Notes: a model not told the origin generated them from the sequence alone. Counted from the first letter of the stretch, positions 48,299 to 57,724 are shown. The stretch: 64,000 nt of DNA from Xylophilus sp. (GCA_009914555.1 WNDY01000006.1:1-64000), one strand, 5' to 3'. Program-made: numbers and translations.

Positions 48299-49114
48299 AT
48301 GCAACTGCTTGCCCGCACCCGTACCGCCCTCGGCGCCGCCGCCGCCCTGCTGCTGGGCGCCGTCGCCCCGGCCCAGGCCCACAACGTCTGGCTGCTGCCC
48401 TCGTCCACCGTGCTGTCGAAGGCCGAATGGATCACGGTGGACGCCGCCGTCTCCAACGACATCTTCTTCTTCAACCACGTCCCCCTCGGCCTCGAAGGCC
48501 TGGCCGTGACCGCGCCGGACGGCAGCAGCGTCGCCGCCGAGAACGTGCACCGCGGCAGGCTGCGCAGCGTGTTCGACCTGAACCTCACGCAGACCGGCAC
48601 CTACCGCGTCGCCGTGATCAACGGCGGCCTGTTCGCCAGCTACAAGGACAAGAGCGGCGCGCCCAGGCGCTGGCGCGGCACGGCCGAGAGGTTCGCCGCC
48701 GAGATCCCGGCCGACGCGCAGGACCTCAACGTGACCCAGTCGGCCGGCCGCATCGAGACCTTCGTGACCGTCGGCAAGCCCAGCGCCCTCCGGCCGACCG
48801 GCCAGGGCCTGGAACTGGTGCCGGTGACCCACCCGAACGACCTGGTCAAGGGCGAGAAGTCCACGTTCGCGCTGCACATCGACGGTCGCCCGGCCGCCGG
48901 CCTGGACGTGGCGATCGTCGCCGCCGGCACCCGCTGGCGCGACAAGATCGGCGAGATCAAGGCCACCACCGACAGCGCCGGCCAGTTCAGCGTGACCTGG
49001 CCTGCCGCCGGCTACTACTGGATCGACGCCGACGCCAAGGACAACAAGACCTCGCTGCCGCAGGCCAGGGAGCGCCGCCTGTCGTACAGCGGCACGGTCG
49101 AAGTCCTGCCTTGA
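48299..49114 (+). CDS. DUF4198 domain periplasmic protein
   Basis: A 271-residue exported protein: signal peptide ending AQA, then HNVWLLPSSTVLSKAEWITV (an N-terminal histidine of the kind that can bind metals after cleavage) and DUF4198 (NikM-like/Ig) domains to the end. In other operons DUF4198 proteins accompany metal transport. It sits between DUF2271 and ApbE. Confidence 0.82.
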   Translation: MQLLARTRTALGAAAALLLGAVAPAQAHNVWLLPSSTVLSKAEWITVDAAVSNDIFFFNHVPLGLEGLAVTAPDGSSVAAENVHRGRLRSVFDLNLTQTGTYRVAVINGGLFASYKDKSGAPRRWRGTAERFAAEIPADAQDLNVTQSAGRIETFVTVGKPSALRPTGQGLELVPVTHPNDLVKGEKSTFALHIDGRPAAGLDVAIVAAGTRWRDKIGEIKATTDSAGQFSVTWPAAGYYWIDADAKDNKTSLPQARERRLSYSGTVEVLP

Positions 49115-49127
49115 CCCGCCACCGCCG

Positions 49128-50189
49128 GTGACCCTCTCGCTGCGCTATGGCGGCCTGCTCACGCAGCCGCTGCCCGGAAGCTTCGCGCACTCGCCGGCCG
49201 CGCCGGGCGACACGCTGCCGCGCCGGGCCGACCCGGCCACGCTGCATACGCTGGCCGGGCGCACGATGGGCACGACCTGGAGCGTGCGGCTGACCAACCC
49301 CGGCTTCGCGCCGCTGGCACCGGCGCGCACGGCCATCGAGGCCGCGCTGGCCGAGGTCGTCGCCCAGATGAGCCACTGGGAGCCGGCATCGGACCTCTCG
49401 CGCTTCAACCACGCGCCGGCCGGCAGCTGGCATCGGCTGCCGGCCCCCTTCTTCACTGTGCTGTCCTGCGCGCTCCAGTGGTCGCGCGACAGCGGCGGCG
49501 CCTGGGACCCGACCGTCGGCCCGCTGGTCGCCGCCTGGGGCTTCGGCCCGCGGCCCGATCCGCTGGCGCCGCATGCGGGCGGTCTGCCCGGCGCGGATGC
49601 GCTCGCCGCGGCCCGTGCGCGTGTCGGCGGCCACCGGATCGGGCTGCGGACCGACGAGGACGGCAGCCGCTGGGCCCGGCAGCCGGGCGGCGCGGCGCTG
49701 GATTTCTCCGGCATCGCCAAGGGCTTCGCGGTCGACCAGGTCGCCGCGGCGCTGCGCGCGGCGGGCTTCAACCAGTTCCTCGTCGAGGTCGGCGGCGAAC
49801 TGCGCGCGGCCGGACAGCGCCCCGACGGCGCGCCCTGGCGCGTGGCCATCGCCACCCTGCCCGGCCAGGCGCCGCGCGCGCTGGTGCTGGCCGACCGGGC
49901 CGTCGCCACCTCGGGCGACCACTTCCATGTGTTCGAGCACGGCGGCGAGCGCTTCTCGCACACCATCGACCCGCGCACCGGCACGCCTGTGCGCCATGCG
50001 CTGGCCAGCATCACCGTGCTGCATGCCGACTGCATGCAGGCCGATGCGCTCGCCACCGTGCTGACCGTGCTCGGCCCCGAGGAGGGCCTGGCCTGGGCCG
50101 AGGAACGCGGCATCGCGGCGCTGTTCTGCGAACGCGCCATCGGTGGGCCGGTGCTGCGGGCCACGCGCAGCTTCCCGCCGGCCAGCTGA
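49128..50189 (+). CDS. apbE: FAD:protein FMN transferase (ApbE family)
   Basis: A 353-residue flavin transferase that attaches FMN to Thr/Ser of target proteins. Motifs: GRTMGTTWSVRL, MSHWEPASDLSRFN, DPTVGPLVAAWGFG, LDFSGIAKGFAVDQVA, VEVGGELRAAG, FSHTIDPRTGTPV, and CMQADALATVL with the metal-binding Asp. The GTG at 49128 is the only reasonable start. No signal peptide or lipobox is visible in the first 45 residues, unlike typical periplasmic ApbE, so its location is uncertain. Confidence 0.9.
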   Translation: MTLSLRYGGLLTQPLPGSFAHSPAAPGDTLPRRADPATLHTLAGRTMGTTWSVRLTNPGFAPLAPARTAIEAALAEVVAQMSHWEPASDLSRFNHAPAGSWHRLPAPFFTVLSCALQWSRDSGGAWDPTVGPLVAAWGFGPRPDPLAPHAGGLPGADALAAARARVGGHRIGLRTDEDGSRWARQPGGAALDFSGIAKGFAVDQVAAALRAAGFNQFLVEVGGELRAAGQRPDGAPWRVAIATLPGQAPRALVLADRAVATSGDHFHVFEHGGERFSHTIDPRTGTPVRHALASITVLHADCMQADALATVLTVLGPEEGLAWAEERGIAALFCERAIGGPVLRATRSFPPAS

Positions 50190-50191
50190 CC

Positions 50192-50251
50192 ATACTCCCC
50201 CCACAAACATCCCCTGCCGGGCGCAATCCGCCCGCTACGGACTGATACTCT
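50192..50251 (+). repeat. 53-bp-period ATACCCC element, copy 8
   Basis: Boxes ATACTCC (50192-50198) and ATACTCT (50245-50251) start 53 bp apart, with GCCGGGCGC at the centre, as in copies 2 and 7. It begins 2 bp after the apbE TGA and runs into the TTG start of the next gene. Confidence 0.55.
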
Positions 50252-51633
50252 TGACAGTACGCTACATCCTCGCCGGCGCCGCAGTGCTGCTCTATGGGCT
50301 GCTGTGCGCCGCCATCGCCTGGCGCGAACACCGTTGCCGGGCCCAGGCCCGCGCCGCGGCCGCCGCGCTGGCCCCGGCGCGCGACGGCGTGACGCCGCTG
50401 CTGGTTGCCTTTGCCAGCCAGACCGGCCATGCGGAGGAGATCGCCTGGGAAACCGCTCGCCTGCTGCACGCCGCCGGCGAGCCGGTGGATGTGCGACCGC
50501 TCGATGACGTCGACGCGGCCGTGCTGGCCGCAGCCGGCCGCGCGCTGTTCGTCGTCAGCACCTACGGCGAAGGCGACGCGCCGGACAACGCCGCCGGTTT
50601 TGCCGACCTGCTGGCCGCCGCGCCGCCCGCTGCGCTGGCCGGGCTGCGGTACGGCCTGCTGGCGCTCGGCGACCGCGAATACGCCCGGTTCTGCGGCTTC
50701 GGCCGCCAGCTCGACCGCTGGCTGCGCACGGGCGGCGCCACGCCGTGGTTCGACGCGCTGGAGATGGACGGCATCGATGCCGCCACGCTGCGCCACTGGC
50801 GCCAGCAGCTGGGCCACGTCGCCGTGCTCGACGAATCCGCGCAGGCGCCGGCCTGGGAAGCCGGCGCGCCGTTCGCCGCCTGGACGCTGGCCGAACGCCG
50901 CCTGCTCAACCCCGGCAGCCAGGGCGGCCCGGTGTACCACATCGAACTCGCGCCGCCGGCCGGCGGGACGGCGCCGCAGTGGGAATCCGGCGACCTCGTC
51001 CAGGTGCAGCTGCCGGACGACGCGGCCCATCCGCGCGACTACTCGATCGCCTCCCTCGCCGCCGACGGCCGGGTCCACCTGCTGGTGCGCCTGGCGCGGC
51101 GCGAGGACGGCACGCCGGGCCGGGCATCGCACTGGCTCACCACCGGCGCGCCGCCGGGCGGCGCCGTCGCGCTGCGGCTGCGCGCGCACCGCAGCTTCCG
51201 GCTGGAGGACAACGCCGCGCGCCCGCTGATCCTGATCGGCAACGGCACCGGTCTGGCCGGCCTGCGCGGCCACCTGCGCGCCCGCGCGGCCGCGGGCGCC
51301 GCGGCGAACTGGCTGGTCTTCGGCGAGCGGCAGCGGGCGCACGACTTCCACCACCGCGGCGAGATCGCGGCCTGGCAGGCTGCCGGCCATCTGGCACGTC
51401 TGGACCTGGCCTTCTCGCGCGACGGCGCCGAACGCGTCTACGTGCAGGACCGCCTGCGCGAAGCCGCCGGCACGCTGCGCGACTGGGTGGTGCAGCGCGG
51501 CGCGGCCATCTACGTCTGCGGCAGCCTGCAGGGCATGGCCCAGGGCGTGGACGACGCCCTGCGGGCGGCGCTGGGCGAAGAACGGATGGCGATGCTCACG
51601 CGCAGCGGGCGCTACCGGCGCGACGTGTACTGA
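50251..51633 (+). CDS. Membrane-anchored flavodoxin/ferredoxin-NADP reductase-type flavoprotein
   Basis: A 460-residue protein (TTG start at 50251; a longer in-frame reading starts inside apbE). Order: membrane helix VRYILAGAAVLLYGLLCAAI, flavodoxin domain about 40-185 (LLVAFASQTGHAEEIAWETA, VVSTYGEGDAPDNAAGF, YGLLALGDREYARFCGFG), short linker, FNR-like FAD/NADPH module about 215-460 (DYSIASLAADGRVHLLVRL, LILIGNGTGLAGLRGHLR, VYVCGS-like IYVCGSLQGMAQGVDDAL). It resembles CysJ without the long connection domain. It probably passes electrons from NADPH to the PepSY membrane partner encoded four genes upstream. Confidence 0.85.
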   Translation: MTVRYILAGAAVLLYGLLCAAIAWREHRCRAQARAAAAALAPARDGVTPLLVAFASQTGHAEEIAWETARLLHAAGEPVDVRPLDDVDAAVLAAAGRALFVVSTYGEGDAPDNAAGFADLLAAAPPAALAGLRYGLLALGDREYARFCGFGRQLDRWLRTGGATPWFDALEMDGIDAATLRHWRQQLGHVAVLDESAQAPAWEAGAPFAAWTLAERRLLNPGSQGGPVYHIELAPPAGGTAPQWESGDLVQVQLPDDAAHPRDYSIASLAADGRVHLLVRLARREDGTPGRASHWLTTGAPPGGAVALRLRAHRSFRLEDNAARPLILIGNGTGLAGLRGHLRARAAAGAAANWLVFGERQRAHDFHHRGEIAAWQAAGHLARLDLAFSRDGAERVYVQDRLREAAGTLRDWVVQRGAAIYVCGSLQGMAQGVDDALRAALGEERMAMLTRSGRYRRDVY

Positions 51634-51652
51634 ACGCAGACCCTCACCCCGG

Positions 51653-51676
51653 CCCTCGCCCGCACGCGGGAGAGGG
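51653..51676. terminator. Hairpin between the flavoprotein gene and ftsZ
   Basis: CCCTCGCCCGC (51653-51663) pairs with GCGGGAGAGGG (51666-51676) with one mismatch. It lies between convergent genes. The wording (CCTCACCCCGGCCCTCGCCC...) is that of a widespread proteobacterial repeat. No T tract follows on either strand, so it may be a Rho-independent-like barrier or a REP-type repeat. Confidence 0.5.
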
Positions 51677-51714
51677 TGCGGAAACGGAAAAGCGCCGCCG
51701 ACGCGGGGCCTGGA

Positions 51715-52923
51715 TCAGTCCGCCTGCTTGCGCAGGAACGCCGGGATCTCCAGGTCGTCCATGCCGCCCGAGGACAGCGCATCGACGCGCGCCGCCGCCT
51801 GGCTGCGGTTGGTGCGCCAGACGCTGGGCACGGCCATGCTGCCGTAGTCCGCGCCCTGCACGCCGCCGGGCGCTGCACCGCCGGCGGCGCCGGACAGGCT
51901 GTAGGCCACGTTGTCGGTGCCGGTGCGCAGCACCTGCAGCGGCGGGGCCTGGCGGCGCTGGCCCTGGCGGGCCAGGCCGGTGGCCACGACGGTCACACGG
52001 ATCTGGTCGCCCAGCGAATCGTCGTAGGCGGTGCCGTAGATCACGTGCGCTTCGGGCGAGGCATAGGCACGGATGGTGTTCATCGCCTTGCCGGACTCCG
52101 ACAGCTTGAGGCTGCCGCGCGCAGCGGTGATCAGCACCAGCACCCCCTTGGCGCCCGACAGGTCCACGCCTTCGAGCAGCGGGCAGGCCACGGCCTGCTC
52201 GGCCGCGATGCGGGCGCGGTCCGGGCCCTCGGCCAGCGCCGTGCCCATCATGGCCTTGCCGGTCTCGCCCATGACGGTGCGCACGTCCTCGAAGTCGACG
52301 TTGATCTGGCCCGGCACGTTGATGATCTCGGCGATGCCGCCGACGGCGTTCTTCAGCACATCGTTGGCATGGGCGAAGGCCTCTTCCTGCACGATGTCGT
52401 CGCCGAGCACTTCGAGCAGCTTGTCGTTGAGCACGACGATCAGCGAATCGACGTTGGCCTCCAGTTCGGCCAGCCCCTGCTCGGCGTTGGCCATGCGCTT
52501 GGCGGCCTCGAACTCGAACGGCTTGGTGACCACGCCGACGGTGAGGATGCCCATCTCCTTGGCCACGCGCGCGATCACCGGCGCCGCGCCGGTGCCGGTG
52601 CCGCCGCCCATGCCGGCCGTGATGAACAGCATGTGCGCGCCCTCGATGGCCGCGCGGATGTCTTCGACGGCCGCTTCGGCGGCCTCGCGGCCCTTCTCGG
52701 GCTTGCTGCCCGCGCCCAGGCCGCTGGTGCCGAGCTGGATCACCTTGTGCGCGGCGCTGCGCGTGAGCGCCTGGGCGTCGGTGTTCGCGCAGATGAATTC
52801 GACGCCCTGCACGCTGCGCCCGATCATGTGATCGACGGCGTTGCCGCCGCCGCCGCCAACGCCGATCACCTTGATCTGCGTGCCCTGGTTGAACGTTTCG
52901 TCTTCGATCATTTCGATGGCCAT
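51715..52923 (-). CDS. ftsZ: Cell division GTPase FtsZ
   Basis: A 402-residue tubulin homologue that forms the Z ring. Tubulin signature GGGTGTGAAPVIA, T1 loop VIGVGGGGGNAVDHMI, synergy loop NVDFEDVRTVM, and the C-terminal peptide DDLEIPAFLRKQAD. The ATG at 52923 (MAIEMIEDE) has AGGAGTT upstream. A TTGACA (minus strand, 52997-52992) stands in the 205-bp gap after ftsA without a good -10. It is last in the dcw cluster; lpxC, often next, is absent. Confidence 0.97.
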   Translation of the reverse strand: MAIEMIEDETFNQGTQIKVIGVGGGGGNAVDHMIGRSVQGVEFICANTDAQALTRSAAHKVIQLGTSGLGAGSKPEKGREAAEAAVEDIRAAIEGAHMLFITAGMGGGTGTGAAPVIARVAKEMGILTVGVVTKPFEFEAAKRMANAEQGLAELEANVDSLIVVLNDKLLEVLGDDIVQEEAFAHANDVLKNAVGGIAEIINVPGQINVDFEDVRTVMGETGKAMMGTALAEGPDRARIAAEQAVACPLLEGVDLSGAKGVLVLITAARGSLKLSESGKAMNTIRAYASPEAHVIYGTAYDDSLGDQIRVTVVATGLARQGQRRQAPPLQVLRTGTDNVAYSLSGAAGGAAPGGVQGADYGSMAVPSVWRTNRSQAAARVDALSSGGMDDLEIPAFLRKQAD

Positions 52924-53128
52924 GATGCTGAACTCCTGAATGTAATTTGCTGCTGTCGGTACAAGCGGGGGGTGGTTGGGAAAGCGGAGGTTGTCAACGA
53001 TCGGTTGCTGGCAGGTGCGATGCCGGACCGACATCGGGTTCGCCGCTGGCGCCATCGCCCGGGCGGCCCGCCCTGGGCGAGCCACGGAGGGTGCGACACG
53101 CTACGGAAGAACTGGCGGGAGTACGTCA

Positions 53129-54358
53129 TCAGAAGTTTCCGACGATGAAGTCCTTGATGCGGCCGAAGGCGGTCTTCACCGAACCGTTCTTCTGCGCGAC
53201 CTTGTAGCCGCGCAGTCGCGCGCGGCGGGCTTCTTCGAGCAGGCCCATGACGGTGGCGGCGCGCGGCTGCGACACCATGTCGGCCAGCGCGCCGCGGTAG
53301 TGCGGCACGCCGCGGCGCACCGGTTTGAGGAAGATGTCCTCGCCGAGTTCGACCATGCCGGGCATGACGGCGCTGCCGCCGGTCAGCACGATGCCGGAGG
53401 ACAGCACCTCCTCGTAGCCCGACTCGCGGATGACCTGCTGCACCAGCGAGAAGATCTCCTCCACGCGCGGCTCGATCACGCCGGCCAGCGCCTGGCGCGA
53501 GAGCATGCGCGGCGCGCGGTCGCCCAGGCCCGGCACCTCGACCTGGGTGTCGGGGTCGGCCAGCAGCTGCTTGGCCACGCCGTTCTCGACCTTGATGTCC
53601 TCGGCGTCCTTGGTCGGCGTGCGCAGCGCCATGGCGATGTCGCTCGTGATGAGGTCGCCGGCGATCGGGATCACGGCGGTGTGGCGGATCGCGCCGCCGG
53701 TGAAGATGGCCACGTCGGTGGTGCCGGCGCCGATGTCGACCACGGCCACGCCGAGTTCGCGCTCGTCGTCGGTCAGCACGGCCTGGCTCGACACCAGCGG
53801 GTTGAGCAGCAGCTCGTCGACCTCCAGGCCGCAGCGGCGCACGCACTTGATGATGTTCTCGGCCGCGCTCTGGGCGCCGGTCACGATGTGGATCTTGGCT
53901 TCGAGCCGGATGCCGCTCATGCCGATCGGCTCGCGCACGTCCTGGCCGTCGATCACGAACTCCTGCGCAGCCACGAGCAGCAGGCGCTGGTCGGTCGAGA
54001 TGTTGATCGCCTTGGCGGTCTCCATCACGCGGGCCACATCGGCCGGCGTGACCTCCTTGTCCTTGACCGCGACCATGCCGCTCGAATTCAGGCCGCGGAT
54101 GTGGCTGCCGGTGATGCCGGTGTAGACGTGGGCGATCTTGCAGTCGGCCATCAGCTCGGCCTCTTTGAGCGCCTGCTGGATGCTCTGCACCGTGGCGTCG
54201 ATGTTCACGACCACGCCGCGCTTGAGCCCGTTGCTCGGCGCCACGCCGAAGCCCGCGAGCTTGAGCTCGCCGCCGGACTGCACCTCGGCGACCACGGCCA
54301 TGACCTTGGCCGTGCCGATGTCGAGCCCGACGACCAGATCCTTGTATTCCTTTGCCAT
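53129..54358 (-). CDS. ftsA: Cell division protein FtsA
   Basis: A 409-residue actin-like membrane tether for FtsZ. Blocks: VVGLDIGTAKVMAVV (phosphate 1), VVDIGAGTTDVAIF (phosphate 2), GIVLTGGSAVMPGM (adenosine), the 1C domain in the first third (GVAPSNGLKRGVVVN), and the C-terminal amphipathic helix near FGRIKDFI. Spacing to ftsQ is 47 bp. Confidence 0.97.
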   Translation of the reverse strand: MAKEYKDLVVGLDIGTAKVMAVVAEVQSGGELKLAGFGVAPSNGLKRGVVVNIDATVQSIQQALKEAELMADCKIAHVYTGITGSHIRGLNSSGMVAVKDKEVTPADVARVMETAKAINISTDQRLLLVAAQEFVIDGQDVREPIGMSGIRLEAKIHIVTGAQSAAENIIKCVRRCGLEVDELLLNPLVSSQAVLTDDERELGVAVVDIGAGTTDVAIFTGGAIRHTAVIPIAGDLITSDIAMALRTPTKDAEDIKVENGVAKQLLADPDTQVEVPGLGDRAPRMLSRQALAGVIEPRVEEIFSLVQQVIRESGYEEVLSSGIVLTGGSAVMPGMVELGEDIFLKPVRRGVPHYRGALADMVSQPRAATVMGLLEEARRARLRGYKVAQKNGSVKTAFGRIKDFIVGNF

Positions 54359-54405
54359 ATGCGTGCCTGATGTCTACGTTGTAGGGGTGCTGCTGAGCGC
54401 GATCC

Positions 54406-55242
54406 TCACCGCCGTCCTGCCGCGTGGGCGGCCGGGCGTGCGCGCGGGGCCTGCGGGGCCCGCGCGGCCTGCTCGGCCGTCACCGTGGTCACGCCGCGCA
54501 GCCGCACGGCATAGCCGTCGGTGTGGCGCAGGTCGGCTCCCTCCAGGGCGTCGGGCTTGCGGCCGTACTTGGCCGCCACCTCGCCCACCGTGCGCACGAA
54601 GCGCTGCGTGCGCGCGACCACCTGCTCGGGCGTGCCGCCGCCGAGTTCGATGACCGCATCGCCGTCGGTCCGCACGCGCCAGCCGCCGCGCGGCGACAGC
54701 GCCAGTTCCTCCACGTCCATGCCGAGCGGCGCGAACACCGGCTCCAGCCGGCGGTACATGGCCAGCACCACGGGCGCGTCGGCAGCCGGACCCTGGAGGC
54801 GCGGGAGGTCGTCCTCCTCGTCGCCGCCCTCGGCCTCGAACACCTCGCCCTGCGGGTTCAGCAGGGTCGAGTCCGACGCCGGCCCCCAGTAGGCGACGGC
54901 CTGGTGCTCCTGGATGACCACGCGCAGGCGGTTGGGGAACTCGCGCTGCACCGTGGCCGAGCGCACCCAGGGCGCGCTCAGGAAGGCCTCGCGCGTGCGC
55001 TCCAGGTCGATGGTGAAGAAGTTGCCGTCGAGCCGGGGGGCGACGTGCTCGCGCAGCGTGGCCGCGCTGTTGTGGGCGAGGTCGCCCTGCACCACGATGC
55101 GGCCGACCGCGAACGCCGGGTTGCGCATGACCCACCACACGGCCGCGCCGAGCGCGAACACGCCGAAGCCCAGGAACAGGACCGTGGCGGTCATGTTCAT
55201 GAGCCGGACGTCGAACGGCGGGGGCGGCAGGGCCTGGGCCAT
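54406..55242 (-). CDS. ftsQ: Cell division protein FtsQ
   Basis: A 278-residue bitopic divisome protein: short cytosolic head, membrane helix MTATVLFLGFGVFALGAAVW, POTRA domain about 45-115 (VGRIVVQGDLAHNSAATLRE) and beta domain. An acidic loop (FEAEGGDEEDD) lies at about 148-158. The Ala/Pro/Arg-rich tail RAPQAPRARPAAHAAGRR ends it. Confidence 0.92.
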   Translation of the reverse strand: MAQALPPPPFDVRLMNMTATVLFLGFGVFALGAAVWWVMRNPAFAVGRIVVQGDLAHNSAATLREHVAPRLDGNFFTIDLERTREAFLSAPWVRSATVQREFPNRLRVVIQEHQAVAYWGPASDSTLLNPQGEVFEAEGGDEEDDLPRLQGPAADAPVVLAMYRRLEPVFAPLGMDVEELALSPRGGWRVRTDGDAVIELGGGTPEQVVARTQRFVRTVGEVAAKYGRKPDALEGADLRHTDGYAVRLRGVTTVTAEQAARAPQAPRARPAAHAAGRR

Positions 55243-55245
55243 GGG

Positions 55246-56229
55246 TCAGTCGTTGTGGCGGTCGGTGGAATCGAGCCCGGCCGACGCGGCGATGCGCAGG
55301 CACAGGTCCTCGTACGAAATGCCGGCCGCGCGCGCCGACAGCGGCACCAGCGAATGGCTGGTCATGCCGGGGGCGGTGTTGAGTTCCAGCAGGAAGGGCC
55401 TGCGGTCGCTCGCGCGGACCATGATGTCGGCGCGGCCCCAGCCGCGGCAGCCGAGCGTGCGGTAGCTCGCGAGCACGATGCGCTGGATCTCGCGCTCCTC
55501 GTCGGCGGGCAGGCCGCTCGGGCAGTGGTACTGCACCGCGTCGGTGAAGTACTTGTTCTGGTAGTCGTAGGCGCCCTCGGGCGCCTGGATGCGCACCACC
55601 GGCAGCGCGCGCGCGTCGGCGCCGGTGCCGATCACCGGGCAGGTGACCTCCTCGCCGTCGATGAACTCCTCGCAGAGCACGTCGGGGTCGTACCGCGCGG
55701 CCAGCGCGACCGCGTCCTGCATCTCGGAGTAGCCGCCCACCTTGGAGACGCCGATGGACGAGCCCTCGCGCGGCGGCTTGACGATCAGCGGCAGGCCCAG
55801 CACGTCGGGCACCACGCGCACCTGCTCGCGCGCCTGCTGGTCGGAGGCCAGACGCACGTAGCGCGGCGTGGGCAGCCCTTCGGCGATCCACATGCGCTTG
55901 GTCATGACCTTGTCCATCGCGATGGCCGAGGCCAGCACGCCGGGGCCGGTGTAGGGGATGCCGAGCAGTTCGAGCGCGCCCTGGACCGTGCCGTCCTCGC
56001 CGTGGCGGCCGTGCAGCGTGATGAAGGCGCGGTCGAAGCCTTCGTCCTTCAGGGCTTCGAGCCGGCGTTCGGCCGGGTCGAACGCATGCGCATCGACGCC
56101 GCGCGCGCGCAGCGCCGCGAGCACGCCGGTGCCGGAGAGGAGGGACACCTCGCGCTCGGCCGAGGTGCCGCCGAGCAGCACGGCGACCTTGCCGAGCGAC
56201 GCGGGATCGATGGATGGTGCGCGACTCAC
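55246..56229 (-). CDS. ddl: D-alanine--D-alanine ligase
   Basis: A 327-residue ATP-grasp enzyme making D-Ala-D-Ala. Blocks: [70 protein letters not shown], and [16 protein letters not shown]. The GTG at 56227-56229 overlaps the murC TGA (GTGA). An inserted repeat copy lies just inside murC, upstream of this start. 3 bp separate it from ftsQ. Confidence 0.95.
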   Translation of the reverse strand: MSRAPSIDPASLGKVAVLLGGTSAEREVSLLSGTGVLAALRARGVDAHAFDPAERRLEALKDEGFDRAFITLHGRHGEDGTVQGALELLGIPYTGPGVLASAIAMDKVMTKRMWIAEGLPTPRYVRLASDQQAREQVRVVPDVLGLPLIVKPPREGSSIGVSKVGGYSEMQDAVALAARYDPDVLCEEFIDGEEVTCPVIGTGADARALPVVRIQAPEGAYDYQNKYFTDAVQYHCPSGLPADEEREIQRIVLASYRTLGCRGWGRADIMVRASDRRPFLLELNTAPGMTSHSLVPLSARAAGISYEDLCLRIAASAGLDSTDRHND

Positions 56230-57644
56230 GATACCCTTCCCAGTACACTTCCAATACGAACGATTTCTGCCGGCACTGACCCTATACTCCCTGCCCCCAT
56301 GCAGACGACGACGTCGCCGTCGCGGGCGTTGTCGAGGACGGCCTGCGGCAGCGCGGCCACGTCCTCGACGAAGAGCGGCTCGACCTTGGCCGCCACGCGC
56401 AGCGCGCGCACCAGCGCCCGGCCGTCGGCCGCGACGATCGGGCTCTCGCCGGCCGCATAGACCTCGGTCAGCAGCACGGCGTCGGCATGGCGGCCGATGA
56501 CCGCGACGAAGTCCTCGAAGCAGTCGCGCGTGCGGCTGTAGCGGTGCGGCTGGAACGCGAGCACCACGCGGCGGCCCGGGAAGGCGCCGCGCACGGCCGC
56601 GAGCGTGGCTTCCATCTCGACCGGATGGTGGCCGTAGTCGTCGATGACGGCGAAGCTGCCCCCGCTGCGCGCAGGCACGTTGCCATAGCGCTGGAAGCGC
56701 CGGCCCACGCCGCCGAAGGCGGCGAGCGCGCGCAGCACGGCCTCGTCCGGCACGTTGAGTTCGGCGGCCACGGCGATGGCCGCGAGCGCGTTGCGCACGT
56801 TGTGCTCGCCGGCCAGGTTGAGCACCACGTCCAGGTCCGCCAGCGTGACGCCGTTGCGGCGCTGCACCGTGAAGTGCATCTGCGGGCCGACGGCGCGCAC
56901 CTTCACTGCGCGCACCTGCGCGTCCTCGCCCAGGCCGTAGCTCGTCACCGGGCGCGACACGTCGGCCAGGATGGCGCGCACGCCGGGGCTGTCCACGCAG
57001 AGCACGGCCGCGCCGTAGAACGGCATGCGGTGCAGGAAGTCGACGAAGGCCTGGCGGAGCCGGCCGATGTCGTGGCCGTAGGTCTCCATGTGGTCGGCAT
57101 CGATGTTGGTGACGACGGCCATGACCGGCAGCAGGTTGAGGAACGAGGCGTCGGACTCGTCGGCCTCGACCACGATGTACTCGCCCGCGCCGAGCCGGGC
57201 GTTGGCGCCGGCGCTGTTGAGCCTGCCGCCGATCACGAAGGTCGGGTCCAGCCCGCCCTCGGCCAGCACCGCGGTGACGAGGCTCGTCGTGGTCGTCTTG
57301 CCGTGGGTGCCGGCGATCGCGATGCCGCGTTTCAGGCGCATCAGCTCGGCCAGCATCAGCGCGCGCGGCACGACCGGGATCTTCCGCGCGCGGGCAGCCC
57401 GCACCTCGGGGTTGTCGGCCCGCACCGCGGTGGAGGTGACGACCGCGTCGGCGCCCTCGATGTGCGCGGCGGCGTGGCCGACCTGCGTGGCGATGCCCAG
57501 GCCCGCGAGCCGGCGCAGCGTGGCGCTGTCGGCCAGATCGGAGCCCGAGACGGTGTAGCCCAGGTTGTGCAGCACCTCGGCGATGCCGGACATGCCGGCG
57601 CCGCCGACGCCGACGAAATGGATGTGGCGGATGGCGTGCTTCAC
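56226..57644 (-). CDS. murC: UDP-N-acetylmuramate--L-alanine ligase
   Basis: A 472-residue Mur ligase adding L-Ala to UDP-MurNAc. [19 protein letters not shown] (UDP loop), P-loop [33 protein letters not shown], and FQPHRYSRT. The GTG at 57644 has an ideal GGAGG at 57651-57655 on the minus strand, created by the duplicated leader region just upstream. The last 20 codons overlap a repeat element, giving [16 protein letters not shown] instead of the usual short C-terminus. Confidence 0.94.
   Translation of the reverse strand: MKHAIRHIHFVGVGGAGMSGIAEVLHNLGYTVSGSDLADSATLRRLAGLGIATQVGHAAAHIEGADAVVTSTAVRADNPEVRAARARKIPVVPRALMLAELMRLKRGIAIAGTHGKTTTTSLVTAVLAEGGLDPTFVIGGRLNSAGANARLGAGEYIVVEADESDASFLNLLPVMAVVTNIDADHMETYGHDIGRLRQAFVDFLHRMPFYGAAVLCVDSPGVRAILADVSRPVTSYGLGEDAQVRAVKVRAVGPQMHFTVQRRNGVTLADLDVVLNLAGEHNVRNALAAIAVAAELNVPDEAVLRALAAFGGVGRRFQRYGNVPARSGGSFAVIDDYGHHPVEMEATLAAVRGAFPGRRVVLAFQPHRYSRTRDCFEDFVAVIGRHADAVLLTEVYAAGESPIVAADGRALVRALRVAAKVEPLFVEDVAALPQAVLDNARDGDVVVCMGAGSIGSVPAEIVRIGSVLGRVS
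56231..56290 (+). repeat. 53-bp-period ATACCCC element, copy 9 (murC 3' end)
   Basis: Boxes ATACCCT (56231-56237) and ATACTCC (56284-56290) start 53 bp apart; GTA at columns 13-15. It lies on the strand opposite to murC and covers its last codons, next to the murC/ddl overlap. Confidence 0.5.
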
Positions 57645-57724
57645 CGGCGGCCTCCACGCACGATGGATTCGTCGGCATCCTTGATGCCTTCGACGAAATG
57701 GATGTGGCGGATCGCGTGCTTCAT
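57641..57724 (-). CDS. 27-codon leader ORF, duplicate of the murC 5' end
   Basis: The ATG at 57722-57724 overlaps the murG TGA (ATGA), the classic murC position. It encodes [20 protein letters not shown] and seven more residues, ending at TGA 57643-57641, which overlaps the GTG of murC (GTGA). The first eleven codons repeat the murC start ([10 protein letters not shown]), with 32 of 33 bases identical apart from the start codon. The insertion is 80 bp, so the reading frame changes. A small perfect hairpin (GGCATC-CTT-GATGCC, 57674-57688) lies inside. It may couple or attenuate murC translation. Confidence 0.6.
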   Translation of the reverse strand: MKHAIRHIHFVEGIKDADESIVRGGRR

